Source: an uncultured Clostridia bacterium
GTDB taxonomy: Bacteria > Bacillota > Clostridia > Christensenellales > UBA1242
Direction: 5' to 3'
NCBI GenBank assembly: GCA_944372585.1
Contig: CALVZQ010000001.1
Span: 70,512 to 134,511 of the forward strand
Length of the DNA stretch: 64,000 nt
The notes under the pieces are model-generated. The model was not told the origin of the DNA. It worked only from the letters and a program-made list of their open reading frames with translations, and did no database searches. This document shows, one piece after another, positions 7,207 to 14,479 of the stretch (positions are counted from its first letter, which is position 1; every line of letters begins with the position of its first letter). A program made the translations under genes and the position numbers.

Positions 7207-8508
7207 ATGAGTAAGAATAAACGAAAATCAAAAGAGATTATCGGAACTCGAATTAAAGAGTATAAACTGCCATTAAGTGACAGGATAGCATATTATCGTC
7301 CAGTATTAATTTGGTTTTTCTGGTTGACTCTGACTGCAATGATTGTCGGACCGACCATATATAAGAATTATGAAAATTTGTGGTATTATTTGTCACTTAT
7401 TCCATTGATATTTTTCTTTGTTATGGCAAATATTCATTTTGTCAGATTTGTATGGTTTGTAAATCGAATGAATGCAAAGATAGAATTTGCGTTGAATAAT
7501 CAATCATCTTTCAGCTTGTATTCAGGTGCACCAGGCACTGGCAAGTCAGCAGACGCAATGTATATTTCTCATGAAGTAGCTAAAGAAAATTGGAGAGAAC
7601 TTCAATATCAAGTTTGGAAATTGTTTGCCAAAATGCGTGATAAAGATTTTAAACCAAATGCTGACCAGAAAGAAATCATAGATGCATATAATTTCTATGT
7701 TCAATCTGGTGGAGTTCCATGTTGGGGAACGAACATACCAGCATATTCAAAAAGATATAAAAGATATTCATATGACCTTCGTCCATCAGTTTTGAAGCAG
7801 GAAGATAGAGCACCATATAAACTTGCAGGTGTTTATGATGAAATTGGAGCACAAATAACAATGGAAATGAAAGGTGATAGAGCAAAGAATGAGGGCGGAG
7901 CGACAGATGTGACAGACTTTTGTAAGTTTGCTCGACACTTTGGAGAATTTACATTTTTTGGTTGTGAGCAAGACCAATCAAATGTGTATATAGATTTCCG
8001 CCGAGTAGTTGGTGAAATACGAACTTTTAATGGAAAAGAAGAGTTATTAAAACCACTATTTTTGAAATGGATACATAAAAAACTTAAAGAACATTTTGTT
8101 AATAAAATGAGAGTTAGAGAGTCAGTTTTTTGTTCAAAGTTTATGGATAAACTTGAGAGTTATATAAAGAAATGTGGTTTCTTGAAGTTTAATTATAAAA
8201 TACGTTCAAACACAGAAACAGGTGCAGTTATTTCCTCAGTTGATTCAGGTGATAAAGATTGTGTATATATGCCGTGTTCAAACGAGGTTGTATATCGTTC
8301 TCGAGCATTTAGAGAGGCGTATAAGGCGAAAGATAAATTAATAGAGTTGAAGCCTTGGGAGTCACTTTATATGTCGGATGAACGTGCACGTGCTTCTTTG
8401 AAAAGTGAAAATTTATCTAAAAAGAAAGATGAACAAGAGAAGAAATCTAAGTCAGAGAAAGTCGATAATAAATCTGAAGAATTATCCGATGAAGTTATGC
8501 CATTTTAG
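7207..8508 (+). CDS. Zot-like inovirus assembly ATPase
   Basis: 433 residues, ATG after AGAGGAAG. Two N-terminal membrane helices (about 32-50 and 58-84) anchor a cytoplasmic P-loop ATPase: Walker A GAPGTGKS at 107-114, Walker B LAGVYDEIGA with Asp211-Glu212, and CWGTNIPAYS at 172-181, the Zot-family beta strand after the insertion. The C-terminal 45 residues are a charged Lys/Glu tail. Zot (pI) proteins drive extrusion of filamentous phage through the membrane. Many family members have the helix after the ATPase; here both helices precede it. It closes the structural operon and is followed by a hairpin at 8510. Confidence 0.82.
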   Translation: MSKNKRKSKEIIGTRIKEYKLPLSDRIAYYRPVLIWFFWLTLTAMIVGPTIYKNYENLWYYLSLIPLIFFFVMANIHFVRFVWFVNRMNAKIEFALNNQSSFSLYSGAPGTGKSADAMYISHEVAKENWRELQYQVWKLFAKMRDKDFKPNADQKEIIDAYNFYVQSGGVPCWGTNIPAYSKRYKRYSYDLRPSVLKQEDRAPYKLAGVYDEIGAQITMEMKGDRAKNEGGATDVTDFCKFARHFGEFTFFGCEQDQSNVYIDFRRVVGEIRTFNGKEELLKPLFLKWIHKKLKEHFVNKMRVRESVFCSKFMDKLESYIKKCGFLKFNYKIRSNTETGAVISSVDSGDKDCVYMPCSNEVVYRSRAFREAYKAKDKLIELKPWESLYMSDERARASLKSENLSKKKDEQEKKSKSEKVDNKSEELSDEVMPF

Positions 8509-8509
8509 A

Positions 8510-8544
8510 CACAAAAACAGTCACAGAATTGTGCCTGTTTTGTG
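8510..8544 (+). terminator. Hairpin after the Zot gene
   Basis: CACAAAAACAG (8510-8520) pairs with CTGTTTTGTG (8535-8544) with one bulged A; an inner CACA/TGTG extends it. There is no strong T-run, so termination may be weak or the hairpin may protect the structural mRNA 3' end. Confidence 0.5.
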
Positions 8545-8798
8545 CTAAAAGGCAAACTATAAATAGAAAAATTCTTCAGATTATAGACTTACTCTGATTT
8601 AGATAAATTTTCACGAAATAGAATGACAGAATGGAACAGACTTGGTAATATATAACAATACTGCTTAGCAAATTGATTATATAGAGACAAATTTTTATTT
8701 TAGTTTAAGATTCGAATAGAGAATTAATACTTAAATAAAAACAAATTGCGACCGTAGGTCGCTGGCGATTGTGCAAATGCAAATAAGGGGGCAAAAAT
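8545..8798. other. Non-coding gap between structural and accessory modules
   Basis: No open frame with a ribosome-binding site is seen. The only structure is a tight hairpin GCGACC-GTA-GGTCGC at 8748-8762, 37 bases upstream of the next ATG, which could lie in the 5' leader of the accessory operon. GGGGGC at 8788-8793 is the ribosome-binding site for the next gene. No clear promoter hexamers. Confidence 0.5.
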
Positions 8799-9098
8799 AT
8801 GGCAAAAAACACACAGAAAAAAGAGAGATTCAATCAATATTTCATATTATTTCGATATGGCGAATGTCCAAGTGGTCAATTTCAATATTCAGTTATATAT
8901 GAAAAGACAAAACAAAGAGCCTGGAGTGTTGCTTTGGAGAAATATGGCAACTTTGCTCCATATTCAATCTTGACATCTCGAATGTTCAATAAGTCCACTG
9001 TAAAAGCCTTAGGTGCTACACTGTTTGAAATAATCAGACCATCGAACGAAAAAGTTGAAGGATACGACAAATACATAGTTGAAAGGAGAGTCGGATAA
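8799..9098 (+). CDS. 99-residue protein of unknown function
   Basis: ATG after AAGGGGGC. It starts the second gene set of the element. The protein is basic, with aromatic beta-like stretches (YFILFRYGECPSGQFQYSVIY) and no membrane helix; no family is recognised. The stop TAA is immediately followed by the next ATG, so the genes are coupled. Confidence 0.6.
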   Translation: MAKNTQKKERFNQYFILFRYGECPSGQFQYSVIYEKTKQRAWSVALEKYGNFAPYSILTSRMFNKSTVKALGATLFEIIRPSNEKVEGYDKYIVERRVG

Positions 9099-9617
9099 AT
9101 GGATAGATTGGAATTGCTAAAAAAAATTCAAGCTTTAGCTGAAAATGGTATTGGAGGAGAAAAGTTTAATGCTCAACAAAAATTGTCAGAGCTTATGGAA
9201 AAGTATCACATCAGAGATGAAGACCTGGAAACTGAAGTAATCAAAAGCTTTGACTTTAGAGTTGGGAATAAAATGGAAAAAGAACTGCTTGGTCAGATTG
9301 CTTATTCTGTTTATGGAGACAAAAACGAAAAGAAAGGTTACTACTCATATATACATATCAAAAACAAAATGTGTGTTGAATGTACAGACGCAGAGTTTTT
9401 GGAGATAGAGGCAAAGTTTAGCTTCTACAAGCATGAATTGAAAAAGCAAATAGATAGATTCTATCATGCATTTATTCAAGCAAATGAAATATTCCCTAAT
9501 CCTGAATTATGTAAATCTAAAGATGAGAGGTTCTTCTTATCAGAAGAAGATATGAAAGTTTTACGAATGGCTAGAGGAATAGAAAAGTCGGAATTTTTAA
9601 AGCAAATTGAGGGGTAG
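9099..9617 (+). CDS. DUF2786-like protein
   Basis: 172 residues, with GAAAGGAG upstream and ATG directly after the previous stop. Residues 4-38 (LLKKIQALAENGIGG then QQKLSELMEKYHI) match the helical DUF2786 signature found in phage and plasmid proteins, normally KIxxLLALAE followed by AxxLMxKH. The rest is helical and acidic with no catalytic motif visible. DUF2786 proteins are common in Gram-positive mobile elements and their function is unknown. Confidence 0.6.
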   Translation: MDRLELLKKIQALAENGIGGEKFNAQQKLSELMEKYHIRDEDLETEVIKSFDFRVGNKMEKELLGQIAYSVYGDKNEKKGYYSYIHIKNKMCVECTDAEFLEIEAKFSFYKHELKKQIDRFYHAFIQANEIFPNPELCKSKDERFFLSEEDMKVLRMARGIEKSEFLKQIEG

Positions 9618-9619
9618 TT

Positions 9620-10390
9620 ATGGATAACTTAAAATATCAAGATTATGTAGATTTGGGAATATATCCAGCTTTGGATGAAAATGGGACGATGCATTTTAGT
9701 AAGCCCAATATAGATTTTATAATCGATAAGTATCTCAAGCTTAAGAACCAATTTGAAGAATTAAAAAAACGTTCTGAAGCGGAGGAAGATATATTTTATT
9801 CCCAATTTTCAATGGCAAGGGCATCAGCAGATTATTACGAACATGAATGTAAAAGCTTAAGAGAGCAAATTAGAGATATAAAAGACTACAATGAGAGACG
9901 AGTAAGATTTGAAGAGATTAACAAAGGTTTGCGTAGAGAATGCCAAAGATACAAGAAAGAATGCCAGGATCTACAGCAGGAAAATGCTAGGTTACAACAA
10001 CAACTTAAACAAGCAAAAGAGATTATAAATGATCCAAATACATTAATGGCACAACAATCTGAATTGATTGATAATTTAACTAGACAACTTGCTGAAAGAG
10101 ACAAAGAGATTGAACTCTTAAAACATATTGGCAGACGCGAAACAACTACAGAAATGTTTAAAGAAAATTGCAAACTTATAATTGAAAAAAGGCAACTCGC
10201 AATTCAAGAACTTGAAAAAGTGAAAGAAAACTTAAAACAATTAGAAATAAACATTGATAATCAAGCAGGGTTTTCACAAGACTATAAATTAGAATTAAAA
10301 CAAAAATCACTTTATAAAAATGTTTACAAAACAATCGACCAACAAATCAAAGAGCTAAAAGGAAAGAAAGATGGAAGAGGAAATAGTTGA
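9620..10390 (+). CDS. Coiled-coil protein
   Basis: 256 residues, starting two bases after the DUF2786-like gene. From about residue 35 to the end it is almost entirely heptad-patterned coiled coil rich in Gln, Glu, Lys and Leu (for example CQDLQQENARLQQQLKQAKE near 119-138, and RQLAERDKEIELLKHI). The N-terminal 35 residues look globular. No membrane segment or known domain. A scaffolding or oligomerisation role is all that can be said. Confidence 0.6.
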   Translation: MDNLKYQDYVDLGIYPALDENGTMHFSKPNIDFIIDKYLKLKNQFEELKKRSEAEEDIFYSQFSMARASADYYEHECKSLREQIRDIKDYNERRVRFEEINKGLRRECQRYKKECQDLQQENARLQQQLKQAKEIINDPNTLMAQQSELIDNLTRQLAERDKEIELLKHIGRRETTTEMFKENCKLIIEKRQLAIQELEKVKENLKQLEINIDNQAGFSQDYKLELKQKSLYKNVYKTIDQQIKELKGKKDGRGNS

Positions 10391-10568
10391 AGCTCATAAA
10401 TGCCTTTTGTGTGGATGTTGGACTTGTCACGTAGGAAGTTTGTGTGAAGAGTGTTACAAGAATGTAACCAAATATAACAAGCCAGATTCTAGTGATTTAA
10501 AATCACGATGTAAAGAAATAATCAATCGCTTAGAGGAAATGAAACAAAAACTTAAAACAGGGAGGTAA
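10371..10568 (+). CDS. Small Cys-rich, zinc-ribbon-like protein
   Basis: 65 residues, ATG 20 bases inside the preceding gene with GGAAAGAAAG before it. Two CxxC-type pairs (CLLCGCWTC and CEEC, with a His between) in residues 11-33 suggest a treble-clef or zinc-ribbon fold, followed by a charged helix (LKSRCKEIINRLEEMKQKL). Zinc-binding micro-proteins of this kind in phages often act as small transcription or nuclease adaptors. No specific family recognised. Confidence 0.55.
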   Translation: MEEEIVEAHKCLLCGCWTCHVGSLCEECYKNVTKYNKPDSSDLKSRCKEIINRLEEMKQKLKTGR

Positions 10569-10572
10569 AATC

Positions 10573-10818
10573 ATGAAGCTAAATAGAGATACAGGACAGG
10601 TTGAATTGACACCAATCTCAACCATTGTGTCAAAGCTTATGTCATATTATCAACTGGACAGGCTTCGTTTTGCTGAGAAGTTCAGAGTTGAACCATCACA
10701 AGTGACTCGATGGTTAAACAACGGACAACAGCCAAAAACGGAAGTGTATTTGAGGTTACGCATGGAATATGACAAGATTAAAGACAAAGAATTACCTTTG
10801 TTTCAAATGATAAGCTAG
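10573..10818 (+). CDS. Small HTH (XRE-like) regulator
   Basis: 81 residues, ATG after GGGAGGTAAAATC. The central part LDRLRFAEKFRVEPSQVTRWLNN is a clear helix-turn-helix (FAEKFRVEPSQVTRWL), resembling XRE/KorB-type regulators. It probably binds DNA to control the second gene set or copy number. It sits between the Cys-rich and methyltransferase genes in one operon. Confidence 0.65.
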   Translation: MKLNRDTGQVELTPISTIVSKLMSYYQLDRLRFAEKFRVEPSQVTRWLNNGQQPKTEVYLRLRMEYDKIKDKELPLFQMIS

Positions 10819-10828
10819 AGGAGTTCCA

Positions 10829-11296
10829 ATGAAAAAGATTTTAGATGTTGCTTGTGGTGGAAAAATGTTTTACTTTGATAAGAACGACAAGCGAGTGTTT
10901 TTTATGGACAAAAGAAAACTGAAAACTAAATTATGTGACGGCCGTTCATTTGAAATAAGTCCTGATTTAGTGGCTGACTTTACAAATATTCCGTTTCCAG
11001 ATAATTTTTTTAAAATGGTAGTCTTTGATCCACCACATTTATTGGGAAAGGAAAGTTCAACAGGATACCAGCAAATCAAATATGGTTCTTTATATGGTGA
11101 CTGGAAAGAGATGTTGAGGAAAGGTTTTGCTGAATGTTTCAGAGTCCTAAAAAAAGAGGGTTTCTTAATTTTTAAATGGAATGAGACAGATGTTAAGGTA
11201 AGTGAAATTTTAAAATTAACAAATGAAAAACCTATCTTTGGACATAAGTCAGGAAAACAAAATAAAACACATTGGCTGTGTTTTATGAAAGAATAA
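10829..11296 (+). CDS. Phage class I SAM-dependent methyltransferase
   Basis: 155 residues, ATG after AGAGGAG. Motif I for S-adenosylmethionine binding is LDVACGGKMF (5-14), and VVFDPPH near 65-71 is the catalytic DPPx motif of N6-adenine/N4-cytosine-type amino methyltransferases. The C-terminal part (FRVLKKEGFLIFKWNE) is the usual beta6 region. It is short and has no target-recognition domain, as is common for orphan phage methyltransferases. The likely role is modifying phage or host DNA; an RNA or protein substrate is not excluded. Confidence 0.7.
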   Translation: MKKILDVACGGKMFYFDKNDKRVFFMDKRKLKTKLCDGRSFEISPDLVADFTNIPFPDNFFKMVVFDPPHLLGKESSTGYQQIKYGSLYGDWKEMLRKGFAECFRVLKKEGFLIFKWNETDVKVSEILKLTNEKPIFGHKSGKQNKTHWLCFMKE

Positions 11297-11308
11297 TTAA
11301 GTAAAATC

Positions 11309-11330
11309 CAGGGTGAGATTCCCTGTTTAA
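11309..11330 (+). terminator. Weak hairpin after the methyltransferase gene
   Basis: CAGGG-TGAGATT-CCCTG (11309-11325) followed by TTTAA. A short stem and poor T-run; possibly a partial terminator or processing site inside the operon. Confidence 0.3.
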
Positions 11331-11416
11331 TATATGCAATCAATCTGAATAACAAAATTAAAGTGAAAGAGCACGAAGTGCCATGCATTTTTTATTTTCT
11401 AAAAAGGAAGGTAAAA

Positions 11417-12076
11417 ATGAGAAAAGATGTTTTTAATTTTTCAATCACAAACAATTTAGAAACGGCCGGAAAGTTTGATATGCCAAAAGTCCAGGCATTT
11501 TCACCAGGACAACTCAAGTGTAAGTTTCTGCTCGCTACACCGTTTAATCATGCACTGACTGAAACACAGTCAGAAAGCAAGATTTGTCACTTTTACATAG
11601 ACGATTATCAATTTGAACGTGTGTGGAGAGAACCAGGAACATACGTGGAACTGCTCAAAAAGTTTAACGCAGTTATAGGAGCAGACTTTTCAATGTATCT
11701 AAATATGCCAAAACCACAGCAGATGTATAACTGCTGGAGGAATAAGGTGCTCATGGCTTATTGGCAAAAGCAAGGTGTCAAAGTGATTCCGAATATACAG
11801 TGGTCAGATGAGAGTTCATTTGAATACTGTTTTGATGGTATCGAACCTGGTGGAGTTGTCTCTGTGTGTTCCACAGGTTGTCATGGCAAAGAGTCAAAGC
11901 AACTGTTCCTGGTGGGTTTTGATAAAATGAAACAAATTTTAAATCCAGAGAAAATCATATGCGTTGGAGTTCTGCCAAAGGAACTGCAGGCAGATGAAGA
12001 AATAATACAAATCAATTCATTTATGGAAGAAAGGAGAAAACAATGGGCGGAAGAGGAAGTAGTTTTAGACAAATAG
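11417..12076 (+). CDS. DUF4417-like protein
   Basis: 219 residues from ATG 11417, chosen because AAGGAAGG precedes it at the right distance; an upstream in-frame start at 11363 has no such site. The central part matches the DUF4417 family of phage and ICE proteins: YNCWRNKVLMAYWQKQGVKVIPN, then WSDESSFEYCFDGI and GCHG. The function of the family is unknown. The gene overlaps the next gene by 34 bases, and the two together form a pair often seen in Gram-positive mobile elements. Confidence 0.7.
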   Translation: MRKDVFNFSITNNLETAGKFDMPKVQAFSPGQLKCKFLLATPFNHALTETQSESKICHFYIDDYQFERVWREPGTYVELLKKFNAVIGADFSMYLNMPKPQQMYNCWRNKVLMAYWQKQGVKVIPNIQWSDESSFEYCFDGIEPGGVVSVCSTGCHGKESKQLFLVGFDKMKQILNPEKIICVGVLPKELQADEEIIQINSFMEERRKQWAEEEVVLDK

Positions 12077-12831
12077 TTGCAGAATCTACTAAAAACAAAA
12101 ATCCAAATTTGGGTGATTATTTTAAGGATAAAGAAACAACAAAACAAAATAGATTGACAAAGAGTTTAAAAAATTATAACATTATGGTGTGTGAGTCAAC
12201 CGACACGATGAATGAACAACTGCTTAATTCAAATCTTCAACAAGTAGAGAAACTTTCAAAAAAATATAGTGCTCTTTTAAGCAGAGAACCAGAGCATGAG
12301 TTACACATAAGAAATCATCCAATGAGTGATAATACCTTTGCATGTTATGCTAGAATAGATCCAGATTTAACACAATCACAAATTTGTTACAACAAAAAAC
12401 TTGTCAAAGATGTTGAAGATATGAACACCAAAATAAAACATCAGATTCAAGTTGGTTTTAGTGCAAGTGCTGAAAATAAAACGGATTATGTTATTACACA
12501 TGAATTTGGACATTATTTGGAGAGAAATATCATTGAAAAACGTTTTCAAAAAGATATTAAGCAATATGTAAGATTCAAAAATTTAGGCAGTAAAGAAGCA
12601 GAAAAGGTTGTAAATGAAGAAGCAGATAAAATTTCAAATGAGATTTTTGAGATAGCAAGACGAAAGTATAAAAATCTTAGTTGGTATATAAGTGGCTACA
12701 GTGGTAAAAACTCGAGAGAGTGGTTCGCAGAAGTTTTTGCAAGTGCACATACTAATAGTTCATATAAACCGCCTCTTGCAAGAGCAATGATTGACTTTTT
12801 AAAAAAGGAGCTGAAAAGTTATGATGTTTGA
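12043..12831 (+). CDS. Phage-type zinc metallopeptidase (MGGRGS N-terminus)
   Basis: 262 residues, ATG after GAAAGGAG inside the previous gene. The N-terminus MGGRGSSFRQ is the recurrent start of phage minor-head/ADP-ribosyltransferase-like proteins. THEFGHYLE puts a zincin motif HExxH at His153-His157, and REWFAEVFA (Glu230 or nearby) supplies the third ligand, so a gluzincin-like active site is complete. The region between is helical. Possible roles are cell-wall or host-protein cleavage; no signal peptide is present, so it acts in the cytoplasm or is packaged. Confidence 0.65.
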   Translation: MGGRGSSFRQIVAESTKNKNPNLGDYFKDKETTKQNRLTKSLKNYNIMVCESTDTMNEQLLNSNLQQVEKLSKKYSALLSREPEHELHIRNHPMSDNTFACYARIDPDLTQSQICYNKKLVKDVEDMNTKIKHQIQVGFSASAENKTDYVITHEFGHYLERNIIEKRFQKDIKQYVRFKNLGSKEAEKVVNEEADKISNEIFEIARRKYKNLSWYISGYSGKNSREWFAEVFASAHTNSSYKPPLARAMIDFLKKELKSYDV

Positions 12832-13135
12832 TAAACCAGCATATTTTGAAAGTAATAAAGAGTGGTATTATTTTGATCCTAGAAAAATAAGATTAAAATT
12901 GACAGATAAGGCTACACCAAAAGCAATAAATAGTTACATTGAACATTATTGTTTACTTGAAGGTATGCCATTGAGTTTGAATGATGAAGAGTTTGCAGAG
13001 TTAGAAAAAGAAATTAGAGAAAGAACCAAGCAAGACATGAAAGAATACAAAGAAAACAAGGAAAGATTTACATTTGAGATTGATGAAAGAGGAAATCAAA
13101 TTTTAACAAAAATTGATGGTAAACCAATATTTTAA
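12821..13135 (+). CDS. 104-residue last gene of the element, unknown
   Basis: Starts ATGATG at 12821 inside the metallopeptidase gene, with AAGGAG upstream (the second ATG at 12824 is equally possible). The protein is acidic with an aromatic N-terminus (YFESNKEWYYFDPRKIRLK) and a charged helical middle. No family recognised. Overlap with the peptidase gene suggests that it is an inhibitor or partner of it, which is inference only. Confidence 0.55.
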   Translation: MMFDKPAYFESNKEWYYFDPRKIRLKLTDKATPKAINSYIEHYCLLEGMPLSLNDEEFAELEKEIRERTKQDMKEYKENKERFTFEIDERGNQILTKIDGKPIF

Positions 13136-13136
13136 T

Positions 13137-13162
13137 AAAATACACCTCAATTGGTGTCTTTT
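13137..13162 (+). terminator. Terminator closing the element's last operon
   Basis: AAAA-T-ACACC-TCAATT-GGTGT-C-TTTT: a 5-bp core stem (13142-13146 with 13153-13157), extendable past one mismatch into A/T pairs, followed by TTTTATTAT. Confidence 0.65.
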
Positions 13163-13171
13163 ATTATCACA

Positions 13172-13213
13172 TTTGGAAGAAAACTTCCATTATTTTGGAA
13201 GAAAACTTCCAAA
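13172..13213. repeat. Two identical 18-base hairpin repeats, 22-base period
   Basis: The same 18-mer, TTTGGAAGAAAACTTCCA, occurs at 13172-13189 and 13194-13211. Each copy is itself a hairpin (TGGAAG-AAAA-CTTCCA; the second extends to 8 bp). Repetition with a two-turn period suggests binding sites for a dimeric protein rather than simple terminators. Confidence 0.75.
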
Positions 13214-13349
13214 ACATTAACATTTAATAACATCTTTTAAATAATATATATTTAGATAACTGATAAAGATAGATAAATTAAATATTAAAATTATAGTGCA
13301 CGCACACACGCACGCATATATATTATTATATAAATAAAATATTAAAAAA
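13214..13349. other. AT-rich right end of the element with alternating Pu/Py tract
   Basis: No gene. Positions 13296-13323 form a 28-base perfect purine-pyrimidine alternation (TGCACGCACACACGCACG then ATATAT), the sequence class that adopts Z-DNA or melts easily. The rest is A/T-rich. Confidence 0.6.
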
Positions 13350-13378
13350 GGCACAATCAAAATGTGCCTTATTTTTTT
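13350..13378 (+). terminator. Bidirectional terminator before tRNA-Glu
   Basis: GGCACA (13350-13355), loop ATCAAAA, TGTGCC (13363-13368), then TTATTTTTTT. A-rich on the left side, so it also works for the minus-strand tRNA-Glu transcript. Confidence 0.75.
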
Positions 13379-13445
13379 ACAATAGCTCCAAATATATTTT
13401 TGTAAAACACAAATTTTATAGTTAGAGTTCTCGTGGTTATTTTAT

Positions 13446-13520
13446 TGGTGACCCCGACGGGATTCGAACCCATGATACCGCCGTGAAAGGGCGGTGTCTT
13501 AACCGCTTGACCACGGGGCC
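13446..13520 (-). tRNA. tRNA-Glu (anticodon TTC), CCA encoded
   Basis: On the minus strand: acceptor GGCCCCG with CGGGGTC, GGTCAAGCGGTTAAGAC D-arm, anticodon stem CCGCC/GGCGG around loop CTTTCAC (anticodon TTC), T-loop GTTCGAATC, discriminator A and encoded CCA at 13446-13448. All canonical positions are intact. Its 3' end faces the mobile element, the usual orientation for a tRNA used as an integration site. Confidence 0.95.
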
Positions 13521-13544
13521 AAATTTGCAATTCAATGCGTTGTA

Positions 13545-13574
13545 AGTATAATATAAATTATTTGTTTGTGTCAA
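13545..13574 (-). promoter_or_regulatory. Promoter of tRNA-Glu
   Basis: Minus strand TTGACA (13569-13574), 18-base spacer, TATACT (13545-13550). Transcription should start about 17-20 bases before the tRNA. Confidence 0.7.
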
Positions 13575-13632
13575 GTGTTTTTTCGGAAAAATTTTAAATT
13601 TATTTCCGTATGTCACTTTGACCGAAATTAAA

Positions 13633-13660
13633 TTGACATTAAAAATGAGAAAATGATAAT
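13633..13660 (+). promoter_or_regulatory. Promoter of the first comF gene
   Basis: TTGACA (13633-13638), 16-base spacer, GATAAT (13655-13660). The ATG at 13686 has its own ribosome-binding site AAGAGGA. Confidence 0.6.
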
Positions 13661-13685
13661 CTAAACTAGAACTTAAGAGGACAAA

Positions 13686-14456
13686 ATGGAAGAAAATAAA
13701 AAGAAAAGCTCATTTGTTGACAAACTGAAAAAATCATGTGTGAAAGTACTTAAATTTTGTGAGGGATTGCTTTTCCCAGAGGAATATAAGTGCATATTCT
13801 GTGGACAGGACATACCCGATTTTCAGAACAAACCGTATTGCGATGAGTGTGAAAAAGTTTTGTCTTTCAACAACAAAAACAAATGTCTTGTGTGTGATGA
13901 GCCAATAGAGAATGAAGCAACCATTTGTGATGTTTGTCAAAAGAACAAAAGATATTTCAAAAGAGCGTTTTGTCCTTTTGTTTATGAGGGTGTTGTTCGT
14001 AATGCCGTTTTGGGATATAAAGAAAACAACCAAAGATACAAAGCAAAGTCCTTTGCAAAGTTTATCGTCAGAGAGATTGAAGAAAGCGGAGCGCAGATTG
14101 ATTTGATATCTTTCATTCCAATGACAAAGAAAAAGGAAAAAAGAAGAAGTTTCAATCAATCAAAACTTCTTGCAGAAGAAATTGGAAAATTGCTCAATGT
14201 GGAAGTTGTTTCCATTTTTAACAAAGAACGAGATGACAAAGAGCAAAAATATTCTTCCTATCATGAACGACAGGAAAAAATGGAAGGGCTTTACACTCTC
14301 CAACCTTATCCACTCAAGAAAAGTCAAAATGTTTTGATTGTTGATGACATCATCACAACCTGTGCAACAGTCAACTATTGTTCCAAACTGATTTCAAAGA
14401 AAGTGCAAAATGTGTATGTCTGTGGCATTGCGAGAAACAAATTGAAAATGAAATGA
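13686..14456 (+). CDS. comF: ComF family phosphoribosyltransferase-like protein, copy 1
   Basis: 256 residues, ATG after AAGAGGACAAA. N-terminal zinc-finger pairs CIFC...CDEC and CLVC...CDVC (about 38-85), then a type I phosphoribosyltransferase fold ending in the PRPP-loop motif VLIVDDIITTCAT (near 219-231). Family members usually have TTGAT there; Gly is replaced by Cys. ComF proteins act with helicases in DNA uptake and recombination. A near-identical copy lies inverted at 18694-19413; the first 30 residues differ, so the shared part starts about 13771. Convergent with recD2. Confidence 0.88.
   Translation: MEENKKKSSFVDKLKKSCVKVLKFCEGLLFPEEYKCIFCGQDIPDFQNKPYCDECEKVLSFNNKNKCLVCDEPIENEATICDVCQKNKRYFKRAFCPFVYEGVVRNAVLGYKENNQRYKAKSFAKFIVREIEESGAQIDLISFIPMTKKKEKRRSFNQSKLLAEEIGKLLNVEVVSIFNKERDDKEQKYSSYHERQEKMEGLYTLQPYPLKKSQNVLIVDDIITTCATVNYCSKLISKKVQNVYVCGIARNKLKMK
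13771..14456 (+). repeat. Inverted comF repeat, left copy
   Basis: From about the PEE codons to the stop, this segment matches the reverse complement of 18694-19379 at roughly nine bases in ten by eye, with only about a dozen amino-acid changes. The intervening 4.2 kb carries recD2, marR and cysS. Recombination between the copies would invert that block. Confidence 0.85.
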
Positions 14457-14461
14457 AAAAA

Positions 14462-14479
14462 GGTGTCCCAAATGACACC
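14462..14479. terminator. Shared terminator of comF copy 1 and recD2
   Basis: GGTGTC-CCAAAT-GACACC (14462-14479), preceded by an A-run and followed by TAAAACATTTT. It abuts or slightly overlaps the stop codons of the two convergent genes. Confidence 0.65.

Larger units (their letters stand above)
1..13445. mobile_element. Inovirus-like integrated element (left end outside window)
   Basis: The genes from the S24 repressor to the small protein ending at 13135 form one foreign block: divergent repressor/Cro control, a replication initiator, several short or membrane-anchored proteins, a Zot-like ATPase with Walker A GAPGTGKS, then accessory genes typical of mobile elements (DUF2786-like, DUF4417-like, MGGRGS metallopeptidase, methyltransferase). 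A Zot-type ATPase beside tiny hydrophobic proteins and large single-pass ectodomain proteins is the hallmark arrangement of filamentous phages. No terminase, portal, tail or relaxase gene is seen. The right boundary is inferred at the 3' end of tRNA-Glu. The left boundary and any integrase lie outside the window. A non-phage integrated plasmid remains possible. Confidence 0.72.

Noticed and set aside
7207..8508. Reading the Zot-like gene as an enterotoxin
   Set aside because: The toxin activity named for Vibrio Zot concerns a C-terminal peptide; here only the phage-assembly ATPase part is recognisable.
8640..8675. Xer/dif-like AT-rich stretch after the Zot gene
   Set aside because: The arms do not align with the Bacillota dif consensus when read base by base.
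13734..14159. 141-codon frame antisense to comF copy 1 (a similar one lies opposite copy 2)
   Set aside because: It appears in both copies only because the comF coding sequence is conserved; no ribosome-binding site and no domain.
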